Source of the DNA: Candidatus Bipolaricaulota bacterium
GTDB taxonomy: Bacteria; Bipolaricaulota; Bipolaricaulia; UBA7950; UBA9294
Direction: 5' to 3'
DNA length: 7,874 nucleotides
NCBI GenBank assembly: GCA_030612565.1
Contig: JAUWNQ010000020.1
Location: 1-7,874, forward strand
Position numbers and translations under genes: made by a program. The notes under the pieces were generated by a model. It was given only the letters and a program-made list of their open reading frames with translations, did no database searches and had not been told where the DNA came from. Below are positions 1 to 5,260 of this stretch, piece by piece. Position 1 is the first letter of the stretch. Every line of letters begins with the position of its first letter.

Positions 1-373
1 CGCTGGTGAACCCCGCAGTGGTGAGCGCGGCGATGAATCCGGAGGCATCGGTGTTCTCCCCTCTGATCGTCGGGTCCTTATTCTCCTCGATCACGAGCGT
101 GTTCACCGCTCCCAGCGCCCGTGCCTGAGGAGAGAGGGAGGAAAGAGCGGAGAAGACGGCGCGTTTGTGGGGGATGGTGACATTCGCCCCCCGAAAACCC
201 AGCGCGGCCAAGCCTGCGAGGGCGGCACCTACCCGCTGCGACGGGACAGGTAGCGGCAGGTAGCGCCAGTTCATCTTAAGCGCGGTAAACGCAGCGTTGT
301 GCATCGCTGGAGAGAGGCTGTGCTCCACCGGCCACCCGATCAGTCCCACAAGCTGCGTGCGTCCGTCAATCAT
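1..373 (-). CDS. aroE: Shikimate dehydrogenase, N-terminal 124 residues (cut by window edge)
   Basis: NADPH-dependent reduction of 3-dehydroshikimate to shikimate, a cytoplasmic step of the shikimate pathway. The visible part is the substrate-binding domain. It has the shikimate-binding segment HSLSPAMHNAAF (residues 18-29), the GANVTIPHK motif with the catalytic Lys at 70, GAVNTL (88-93) and GENTDASGF with the partner Asp at 109. The ATG at 373-371 overlaps the end of aroA by 8 bases (ATGATTGA). It has a GGAG Shine-Dalgarno six bases upstream, which fixes the start and implies translational coupling. The C-terminal NADP-binding domain lies beyond position 1. The reading frame is intact to the edge, with no frameshift. 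The family call is very secure; whether the complete protein is mono- or bifunctional cannot be seen. Confidence 0.96.
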   Translation of the reverse strand, partial: MIDGRTQLVGLIGWPVEHSLSPAMHNAAFTALKMNWRYLPLPVPSQRVGAALAGLAALGFRGANVTIPHKRAVFSALSSLSPQARALGAVNTLVIEENKDPTIRGENTDASGFIAALTTAGFTS

Positions 374-1658
374 AGACTGCTCCGAGCGAGCGCATCTGGG
401 TGACGAAATCGGGGAACGAATCCGCGATGCACCCTGCCTTGCGCACAGTTACCTCTTCCTGGGCGATCAATCCGGCGATCGCCAGTGCCATTGCCAGGCG
501 ATGATCGCCGTGGCTATCCACGCTGCCGCCGGCGAGTGCGGTCGGCCCCTCGACGATGAACCCATCCTCCCAGGCCTCGATCCGCGCCCCGAGCTTGCGC
601 AACTCCTCAACCACGGTGGCGATGCGGTCCGTCTCCTTGACCTGCAGCTCGCCCGCGTCCCGCACCACTGTCTTTCCCGCGGCCTGTGTCGCTGCCACCG
701 CAATGACGGGAAGCTCGTCGATCATCCGCACCACCGTCTCTCCGCCGATCTCCACCCCACGTAGGGAAGCAGAGCGTACCGTGATATCTCCCACCGGCTC
801 GTTCCCCACCAGCCGCTGATCGGATAGAGTGATCTCCGCCCCCATCTCCTGCAGCACGTCGATGATCCCGGTACGGGTGGGGTTGATCCCCACCCCAACC
901 AGAGTCACTTCCGATCCCGGGACGAGCGTCGCCCCGACGATGGCGAACGCCGCTGCGGAGAGATCCCCGGGGATGGCGATGGAAAGAGGGGAGAGGGAGG
1001 CCGGAGGAGCGAGGAAGACGTGATCCCCAGCAGAATGGATCTCTGCCCCCATCTGAGCGAGCATCCGCTCGGTGTGATCGCGCGTCGGCGCTGGTTGGCG
1101 CACAGTGAGCGGTGCGGAGGCGTACAGCCCGGCGAGGAGGAGGGCGCTCTTCACCTGGGCGCTGGGAACGGTCAGGGATAGATTTCCACCGCTCAGTGCT
1201 TTCCCCCGGATGGAGATGGGGGCGTGGCCAGCGGTCGTTTCGATGGCTGCTCCCAAACGGCGCAGCGGCTCAGCGACCCGTTCCATCGGCCGGCGCAGCA
1301 GTTGTTCCTCGCCGGTGAGCGTGCACGAGAAATCCTGTCCCGCCAGCAGGCCGGCGAGGAGGCGCATCGTCGTCCCCGAGCGCACGCAGTTGAGGGGTTC
1401 CGTGGGCGGGCGCAACCCGTGTAGTCCCTGGCCGTACACAGTAAGAGTCGCGTGATCGTGCGCGGTGATGCGTGCCCCAAGTTCACGCACGCAGGCGAGG
1501 GTGGCCAGGCAGTCCCGGGAGGGAAGGAAGTTGGCGATGTGGCTCTCCCCATCCGCGATAGCCGCCAGAAGCAACGCGCGGTGGGAGATCGATTTATCCC
1601 CCGGAGGCCACAGCCGTCCGCGCAATGGATGGTGCGGCGTTATTTTCAAGCGTTTCAC
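366..1658 (-). CDS. aroA: 3-phosphoshikimate 1-carboxyvinyltransferase (EPSP synthase), class II type
   Basis: Transfers enolpyruvyl from PEP to shikimate 3-phosphate; cytoplasmic, 430 residues, normal length. Seen: PGDKSISHR (19-27, active-site Lys22), SGTTMRLLAG (94-103), RRPMERV (122-128), SAQVKSALLLAG (166-177), RDHTE (193-197), NPTRTG (259-264), the catalytic IDELP (Asp314), KETDRI (341-346) and GDHRLAM (384-390). The set GDK/SAQ/RxHxE/NxTR is the known signature of class II enzymes, many of which tolerate glyphosate. The residue before SGTTMR is Arg93, where the family usually has Asn. The start is GTG at 1658-1656, overlapping the tyrA stop by 4 bases (GTGA), with GGGAG eight bases upstream. 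The function is certain; the class assignment rests on motifs only, and tolerance is not shown by sequence. Confidence 0.98.
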   Translation of the reverse strand: MKRLKITPHHPLRGRLWPPGDKSISHRALLLAAIADGESHIANFLPSRDCLATLACVRELGARITAHDHATLTVYGQGLHGLRPPTEPLNCVRSGTTMRLLAGLLAGQDFSCTLTGEEQLLRRPMERVAEPLRRLGAAIETTAGHAPISIRGKALSGGNLSLTVPSAQVKSALLLAGLYASAPLTVRQPAPTRDHTERMLAQMGAEIHSAGDHVFLAPPASLSPLSIAIPGDLSAAAFAIVGATLVPGSEVTLVGVGINPTRTGIIDVLQEMGAEITLSDQRLVGNEPVGDITVRSASLRGVEIGGETVVRMIDELPVIAVAATQAAGKTVVRDAGELQVKETDRIATVVEELRKLGARIEAWEDGFIVEGPTALAGGSVDSHGDHRLAMALAIAGLIAQEEVTVRKAGCIADSFPDFVTQMRSLGAVYD

Positions 1659-2515
1659 CGGTACATCTCCCGGCGCAGCGCGCGGATCGTGGCCAATGCC
1701 TCTCGTAGGTCCTCCTCCTCACCCGAAGCTATCAGTTGGGCCAACTTACGCACGTTCGCCCGGTAAGTGTTGAGTGCTTCCAGGATTTCCTCGCGGTTGG
1801 TGAGCAAGATATCGAGCATCATCGTCGCATCGCTTCCCGCGATGCGCGTCGTGTCGCGGAAACCGCCGGCGACGATCTCCCATGTCGCCGGGTCTCTGGA
1901 GGTAAGGGCATCGGCGGTGCTCACCAAGGCGCAGGCAAGGAGATAGGGAAGGTGGCTGATCGTCGCTGCCAGCCGGTCCTGCTGCTCCGGTTTAAGGATG
2001 AGCGGACGGGCGCCGATCGCTTCCACCAGCGACCTTCCAAGGGCGAGCGCACCAGGGGAGGTGCGGTTAAGCGGGGTGAGGATGAACGTGCAGCCCTGGT
2101 AGAGCGTCGGATCGGCTGCCGCGATCCCCGCCACCTCCCGCCCGCACATGGGATGGCCGCCCAGCGGCTGCACTCCTGCGGGAAGGCGTTCCATCTGGGC
2201 GACGACTTGGGCCTTGGTGCTCCCCACATCCATAAGCAAGCAACCAGGGGAGAGGAGGGGCCCGATCTGCTCAAGCTGGGCGATGATCGCCCGCACCGGT
2301 GTCGCCAAGACGACGATGTTCGCCCTGTTGACCCCTGCAGCGAGGTCCGTCGTCCCGTCGTCGATCAGGCCCTGGGAAAGCGCCTGTTCGATCGTCTCTT
2401 CCCGACGGGCCACCCCGATGATCCGCGCGCACCGTCCGTGCAGCGCACCGGCAAGGGATCCCCCCATCAGTCCCAGGCCAACGACGGCCGCGCGCGCATC
2501 CGCGAGTGGGGTCAT
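1655..2515 (-). CDS. tyrA: Prephenate (or arogenate) dehydrogenase, core enzyme without ACT domain
   Basis: Oxidative decarboxylation of prephenate to 4-hydroxyphenylpyruvate (or arogenate to Tyr), the Tyr branch after chorismate mutase. 286 residues. An N-terminal Rossmann fold has GLGLMGGS (13-20). It is followed by DVGSTK (96-101), GGHPMCG (119-125, with the family's His121), ISHLPY (186-191) and a conserved [10 protein letters not shown] segment (217-226) in the helical dimerisation domain. It ends soon after this domain, so there is no fused chorismate mutase and no C-terminal ACT regulatory domain. The turn after beta-2 reads GVARRE (34-39), lacking the acidic residue typical of NAD-specific forms. 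The start is ATG at 2515, overlapping the aroF stop (ATGA) with GGGAGG just upstream; a longer in-frame reading crosses aroF and is not real. Prephenate versus arogenate specificity cannot be told from sequence alone. Confidence 0.95.
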   Translation of the reverse strand: MTPLADARAAVVGLGLMGGSLAGALHGRCARIIGVARREETIEQALSQGLIDDGTTDLAAGVNRANIVVLATPVRAIIAQLEQIGPLLSPGCLLMDVGSTKAQVVAQMERLPAGVQPLGGHPMCGREVAGIAAADPTLYQGCTFILTPLNRTSPGALALGRSLVEAIGARPLILKPEQQDRLAATISHLPYLLACALVSTADALTSRDPATWEIVAGGFRDTTRIAGSDATMMLDILLTNREEILEALNTYRANVRKLAQLIASGEEEDLREALATIRALRREMYR

Positions 2516-3525
2516 AGCTCCCTCCCCACCGCCGCGGCGATCGGGCGCAGGTGTTCCATCAGGGCAGCGAACCGCTCCGGCTTGAGGGACTGGGCCCCAT
2601 CGGACAGGGCCTCTTCGGGATGGGGATGGACCTCGATGATCAGGCCATCGGCCCCGGCAGCGATCGCTGCGCGGGAGACCGGCTCCACCAGTTCCCACTT
2701 TCCTGTCCCGTGGCTGGGGTCGACGATCACCGGCAGATGAGTGAGCTGTTTCAGCGCGGGGACGGCGTTGATGTCGATCGTGTTGCGGGTGTAGGTCTCG
2801 AAGGTGCGGATCCCGCGACCGCACAGGATGATGCGGTCGTTCCCGTGGGAGAGGATATACTCTGCCGCCATCAACAGCTCCTCGATGGTGGACATCATCC
2901 CCCGCTTGAGGAGGACCGGCCGCTGCGACTCCCCCACGGCGTGGAGAAGCGCGAAGTTCTGCATGTTGCGCGCCCCGATCTGGAGGATATCGGCATAGGT
3001 GCTCACCAGGGGGACCAGTTCCGGATCCATCACCTCGGTGACGACCGGGAGGCCGACCTCGGCGCGCACCTGGCCCAGGATGCGCAGCCCTTCCACTCCC
3101 AATCCCTGGAAGCTGTATGGGGAAGTGCGCGGTTTGAACGCCCCTCCTCGTAGGATCGCCCCTCCCGCCTCCTTTACTGCCCGTGCCACCTCCAGCATCT
3201 GTTCCTTGCTCTCCACCGCACACGGCCCGGCCATCACCACCAACTTGCGGCCGCCGATGACCAACCCGTTGATCGACACCAGCGTGTCTTGGGGATGGAA
3301 CTCCCTGCTGGCGCGTTTGAACGGCTTCAAGATGGGGACCGCTCTCTCCACCCCGTCCATCTGTTCCAGCTTGGCGCGATCGACCGGGCGGCCGTTGCCG
3401 ATGATTCCGATGATCGTCCTCTCCTCCACCCGCGATAGGTGGGCCTGACATCCCATCTGTTCGATGCGGGCGGTGACGTTCGCCACCTGGGCCGTGGTTG
3501 CGTTTCGCTTCATCACAATCATCAT
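2512..3525 (-). CDS. aroF: 3-deoxy-D-arabino-heptulosonate 7-phosphate synthase, type I-beta with ferredoxin-like regulatory domain
   Basis: Condenses PEP and erythrose 4-phosphate, the first and committing step of the shikimate pathway. 337 residues, nearly the length and numbering of the Thermotoga maritima enzyme. Residues 1 to about 70 form the ferredoxin-like regulatory domain, with ERTIIGIIG at 35-43. The barrel follows: GPCAVES (100-106), [17 protein letters not shown] (125-141), IGARNMQNF (183-191), VLLKRG (204-209) and VDPSHGTG (268-275). The metal ligands fall at Cys102, His272, Glu298 and Asp309, as in T. maritima. His29 and Ser31, which bind the Tyr inhibitor in that enzyme, are also present, so feedback inhibition by Tyr is likely (inference). 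The ATG at 3525 overlaps the pheA stop (ATGA); AGGAGGG six bases upstream supports it, although the adjacent second ATG is possible. Confidence 0.97.
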   Translation of the reverse strand: MMIVMKRNATTAQVANVTARIEQMGCQAHLSRVEERTIIGIIGNGRPVDRAKLEQMDGVERAVPILKPFKRASREFHPQDTLVSINGLVIGGRKLVVMAGPCAVESKEQMLEVARAVKEAGGAILRGGAFKPRTSPYSFQGLGVEGLRILGQVRAEVGLPVVTEVMDPELVPLVSTYADILQIGARNMQNFALLHAVGESQRPVLLKRGMMSTIEELLMAAEYILSHGNDRIILCGRGIRTFETYTRNTIDINAVPALKQLTHLPVIVDPSHGTGKWELVEPVSRAAIAAGADGLIIEVHPHPEEALSDGAQSLKPERFAALMEHLRPIAAAVGREL

Positions 3526-4397
3526 CGGAATCCCTCCTGATCCATCGATCTATCTGCTGTTCTCCCTCGCTGTTCGACCGGCGTTGTCGCTGCTGGGTAG
3601 GAGCCGAGGAGCTTGACGAACGAGGAGCGGTGCAGCAGCCCAAGGATCGCTGCCTCGCACTCCGGGTCCTTGTAATGGCCGACAAAATCCAGGTAGAACA
3701 GGTACTGCCATGGTCGATTGAGGCGGGGGCGCGACTCGAGCTTGGCGAGGTTGATCCCCCGGCGGCTCAGCTCCCCGATGCATGTGTACAGGGCTCCTGG
3801 TTGATGGGGGGTGGTGAACACGAGCGAGGTCTTGGAGCGCTGGGCACGGGGTGGTTCCTCCAATGACAGGACGAAGAACCGGGTGTAGTTGAACGGGAAG
3901 TCCTCGATGTTGCGCGCAAGGATCTCCAACCCGTATAGCTTCGCTGATAACTGGCTGGCGATGACTGCCATCCCCTTCTCCGGGGATGCTGCCAGGTCGC
4001 GAGCGCTCGCTGCGGTGTCGATCGTCGTCTGCAGGATGAGACCCTGATTAATGAGGTAGCGCTGACACTGAGCCAACGCCTGTGGGTGCGAGCGCACTGT
4101 CTTTACCTCGGAAAGAGTTGTCCCGAGAGGGGCGAGCAACATGTGCTCGACGCGCAGGATCACCTCCCCGTAGATCCGCAGATCGTGTTCCATCAACAGT
4201 TCGTACGATTGGTTCACCGTTCCGGCGATGGAATTCTCCATGGGGAGCATCGCGTACTCTGCCTCTCCTTCCTCCACAGCGGTGAACATCTCCGCGAAGC
4301 TGGCGCTGGGGACGCTCGTCACTTGTGGACCGAAGAACTGCTGAATCGCTTCCTCGGAGTAGGCACCGGCGATCCCTTGGAACATCACCTTAGTCAT
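3522..4397 (-). CDS. pheA: Prephenate dehydratase with C-terminal ACT domain
   Basis: Converts prephenate to phenylpyruvate, the Phe branch. 291 residues, monofunctional: no chorismate mutase is fused, that activity being supplied by the preceding aroH. The catalytic domain (about 3-180) shows [11 protein letters not shown] (7-17), [10 protein letters not shown] (52-61), SHPQALAQC (103-111), [10 protein letters not shown] (127-136) and NYTRFFVL (170-177) with the catalytic Thr-Arg-Phe. The ACT domain (about 188-265) has [10 protein letters not shown] (201-210) and the ESRP motif (221-224) linked to Phe binding, so inhibition by Phe is likely. The ATG at 4397 overlaps the aroH stop by 8 bases and follows AAGGAG by six bases. 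An in-frame ATG farther upstream (4529) would add 44 residues of cysteine-rich nonsense inside aroH and is rejected. The tail after 270 is polar and unremarkable. Confidence 0.97.
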   Translation of the reverse strand: MTKVMFQGIAGAYSEEAIQQFFGPQVTSVPSASFAEMFTAVEEGEAEYAMLPMENSIAGTVNQSYELLMEHDLRIYGEVILRVEHMLLAPLGTTLSEVKTVRSHPQALAQCQRYLINQGLILQTTIDTAASARDLAASPEKGMAVIASQLSAKLYGLEILARNIEDFPFNYTRFFVLSLEEPPRAQRSKTSLVFTTPHQPGALYTCIGELSRRGINLAKLESRPRLNRPWQYLFYLDFVGHYKDPECEAAILGLLHRSSFVKLLGSYPAATTPVEQRGRTADRSMDQEGFR

Positions 4398-4767
4398 CGT
4401 CTTCTCCTTCCAACAGGTCGGGACGCAGGCTGCGCGCCTCGCCGAGGTAGACGTGATGCACCTGACATACCCGTTGTTCGCTGTTCCACAGGATGAGCAC
4501 GCGCACACAGCGGGGCAGTCCACCGGCAACGGACATCTCCTCCATGCACATGAGCGGCGTATCCACCCACCCCAACGCGCGCGCGGCGTGGGCCGGGTAG
4601 GCGGCGTCTAGGTCGGGAGTTGCGGTAAAGATCGCGCTTGCCACGTCGTCGATCGAGAGGTCGTTCTTGGCGACGATTTCCTCCAGCAACTCGCGGGTAG
4701 CAGCGATGATCGCGTCCTGGGTGTTGTCGGAAACGCTTGTTGCTCCACGAATTCCCAAACATCTCAT
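4390..4767 (-). CDS. aroH: Chorismate mutase, AroH class
   Basis: Claisen rearrangement of chorismate to prephenate, feeding both pheA and tyrA downstream. 125 residues, matching the trimeric Bacillus AroH fold (about 127). Residues aligning with the Bacillus active site are all present: Arg7, Tyr57, Arg63, Cys74, Glu77, Arg89, Tyr107 and Arg115, in the motifs GIRGAT (5-10), TATPDL (48-53), CMEEM (74-78), CVRV (87-90), HVYL (105-108) and LRPDL (114-118). ATG 4767 is chosen because it has a near-perfect AAGGAGG nine bases upstream and gives the family N-terminus. An earlier in-frame ATG at 4845 would add 26 residues encoded across the leader terminator; it may matter for regulation but is unlikely to be the main start. 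First structural gene of the operon. Confidence 0.96.
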   Translation of the reverse strand: MRCLGIRGATSVSDNTQDAIIAATRELLEEIVAKNDLSIDDVASAIFTATPDLDAAYPAHAARALGWVDTPLMCMEEMSVAGGLPRCVRVLILWNSEQRVCQVHHVYLGEARSLRPDLLEGEDDD

Positions 4768-4776
4768 CCTAATGAT

Positions 4777-4783
4777 CCTCCTT
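4777..4783 (-). promoter_or_regulatory. Strong ribosome binding site deciding the aroH start
   Basis: AAGGAGG lies nine bases before ATG 4767 and downstream of the attenuator terminator. It selects the short, family-length AroH start over the upstream in-frame ATG at 4845. Confidence 0.85.
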
Positions 4784-4808
4784 TTCTGTACACAGCCATC
4801 TTTGTTCC

Positions 4809-4840
4809 AAAAAAAAGGACCACAGGCAATGCCTGTAGTC
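4809..4840 (-). terminator. Intrinsic terminator (attenuator) in the aromatic operon leader
   Basis: Read on the minus strand, GACTACAGGC (4840-4831) and GCCTGTGGTC (4827-4818) form a 10-bp stem with one T-G wobble and an ATT loop. A C and then eight Ts (4816-4809) follow at once. This is a textbook rho-independent terminator, yet it lies between the operon promoter and aroH, about 41 bases before the aroH start. It can therefore only work as a conditional terminator. Transcripts ending here would be about 170 bases long. The U-run is on the minus strand only, so it does not serve plus-strand transcription. Confidence 0.9.
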
Positions 4841-4842
4841 GT

Positions 4843-4856
4843 CATACCGGCTCTCC
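4843..4856 (-). promoter_or_regulatory. Second translation start inside the leader, in frame with aroH
   Basis: AGGAG (4856-4852) lies six bases before an ATG at 4845-4843. The frame runs through the terminator hairpin and U-run, encoding Gly-Pro-Phe-Phe-Trp there, and joins aroH without a stop. A ribosome starting here would cover or melt the terminator's left arm (4840-4831). The Shine-Dalgarno itself is buried in the preceding 13-bp hairpin. The spacing and pairing are seen in sequence; use of this start is inference. Confidence 0.5.
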
Positions 4857-4900
4857 TGGAATTCGCTACCTAAAAATTAGGTGCGCACAGGAAAGCCAGT
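4846..4900 (-). promoter_or_regulatory. Two-part leader hairpin overlapping the leader peptide's end
   Basis: ACTGGCTTTCCTG (4900-4888) pairs with CAGGAGAGCCGGT (4858-4846) over 13 bp with two G-U pairs. Nested inside, CGCACCTAA (4885-4877) pairs with TTAGGT (4873-4868) plus GCG (4866-4864), with one bulged A and a TTT loop. The outer left arm is codons 27-31 of the leader peptide, and the leader stop codon lies in the inner stem. A ribosome on the last leader codons therefore opens the structure. The right arm holds the Shine-Dalgarno of ATG 4845. Pairing was found by eye; energies were not computed. Confidence 0.75.
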
Positions 4901-4978
4901 CTTAAAGTAGTAATACCAATAGAAGCTGAGGGAGCGCTCGGCGTACTCTCTAATAATGCTACCCCTTGCCTCTATCAT
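4877..4978 (-). CDS. Leader peptide of the aromatic operon, 33 residues with FYWYYYF
   Basis: A short ORF between the promoter and the attenuator terminator. It begins Met-Ile-Glu-Ala-Arg and carries seven consecutive aromatic codons at residues 19-25 (Phe-Tyr-Trp-Tyr-Tyr-Tyr-Phe), plus Tyr12 and Phe29, then ends PVRT and TAA. Such runs are the hallmark of attenuator leader peptides (the known pheA and trp leaders have Phe or Trp runs); one mixing all three aromatic amino acids fits an operon for the common pathway. The peptide itself is probably functionless; ribosome speed on it is the signal. The ATG is only about three bases from the predicted transcript start, so translation would be leaderless or nearly so. 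A weaker option is an ATT start (4957 or 4954) behind AAGGGG. It was overlooked by a 60-codon cutoff because it is so short. Confidence 0.88.
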   Translation of the reverse strand: MIEARGSIIREYAERSLSFYWYYYFKTGFPVRT

Positions 4979-4987
4979 AGCGCTCTT

Positions 4988-5016
4988 ACTATAGGATGTT
5001 CTCCCTCACTTGTCAA
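4988..5016 (-). promoter_or_regulatory. Sigma-70 type promoter of the aromatic operon
   Basis: TTGACA (5016-5011) matches the -35 consensus fully and TATAGT (4993-4988) the -10 with one difference, separated by the optimal 17 bases. The transcript should start near 4981, about three bases before the leader peptide ATG. The -35 box overlaps the last codons and stop of the ppdK remnant. No clear repressor palindrome is seen around it, consistent with control by attenuation. Confidence 0.87.
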
Positions 5017-5131
5017 GCGCCGCGGCGAGGCGAACGACAGGGACGCGGTAAGGGCTGCAACTTACGTAGTGGAAGTGGAGCCCGACCTTGTGGCAGAAGT
5101 GGATCGAATTCGGTTCACCGCCGTGCTCGCC
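5006..5131 (-). pseudogene. ppdK: 3' remnant of pyruvate phosphate dikinase, last 41 codons
   Basis: In the frame ending with TGA at 5008-5006, the translation matches the extreme C-terminus of PPDK: GEHGGEP, then HFCHKVGL, then [10 protein letters not shown] with the family's catalytic Cys, then RLAAA. PPDK interconverts pyruvate and PEP; the full protein has about 870-900 residues, so over 95 percent is absent here. Upstream of about 5131 the frame loses PPDK likeness and the DNA instead encodes a signal peptide in another frame. Two extra residues between VGL and YVSC coincide with a near-tandem six-base repeat (CCACTT/CCACTA, 5078-5067), consistent with decay. No start codon or ribosome site serves this frame, so it is a dead fragment left by rearrangement. 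Identification is from remembered motifs, not a search. Confidence 0.82.
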
Positions 5132-5241
5132 ACCACAATCTCGCGAGCGAGCCCCACAAAGGAGAAGAGCAGAACACCTGCAAGCACCAACAGCATGACC
5201 ATTCTTGGGAGTTGCGATTTGTTCCTTGTTAGGGATCTCAT
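5062..5241 (-). pseudogene. Truncated secreted-protein gene: signal peptide stub of 59 codons
   Basis: ATG 5241 has a perfect AAGGAGG five bases upstream and lies 19 bases after the 843-residue gene's stop. It encodes a clear signal peptide: a basic start (MRSLTRNK), a hydrophobic core ([17 protein letters not shown], 14-30) and a likely cut after Ala32. The next residues, REIVVAS, match the mature start of its neighbour (REIVVTS). After that the similarity stops: residues 41-59 are a Ser/Thr/Arg-rich run read out of frame through the ppdK remnant, ending at TAA. It is best read as the 5' end of a paralogue cut off by recombination. It could still be translated and exported as a tiny peptide, but nothing suggests a function. 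Confidence 0.75.
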
Positions 5242-5260
5242 TTAAACCTCCTTATACTCT

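Noticed and set aside
297..764. 155-codon plus-strand ORF
   Set aside because: Antisense shadow of aroA and aroE with composition typical of a reverse frame and no recognisable domain.
1736..2740. 334-codon plus-strand ORF
   Set aside because: Opposite-strand shadow of tyrA and aroF with no family motif; high GC keeps the antisense frame open.
1655..3685. 676-codon minus-strand ORF
   Set aside because: Only its last 286 codons are TyrA; the upstream part is an arginine/glycine-rich shadow of aroF in another frame. The TyrA start at 2515 has its own Shine-Dalgarno and coupling overlap.
3522..4529. Longer pheA with a start at 4529
   Set aside because: The extra 44 residues overlap conserved aroH coding and are unlike any PheA N-terminus; ATG 4397 has a proper ribosome site and the family start.
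4390..4845. 151-codon aroH as the main product
   Set aside because: The 26-residue extension is encoded across the terminator stem and U-run and is absent from the AroH family; kept only as a possible regulatory start.
4768..4980. T-box riboswitch in the aro leader
   Set aside because: The conserved T-box sequence that pairs with the tRNA acceptor end is not visible, and the leader is too short; a translated leader peptide fits much better.
5017..5061. Terminator for the secreted-gene array
   Set aside because: The GC-rich palindromic stretch (GCCGCGGC) has no following T-run. No terminator was seen between the array and the aro promoter, so read-through into the aro leader is possible.
4996..5232. 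78-codon plus-strand ORF opposite the promoter region
   Set aside because: No ribosome site or known motif, and the minus strand explains this DNA as a signal-peptide stub plus ppdK remnant.
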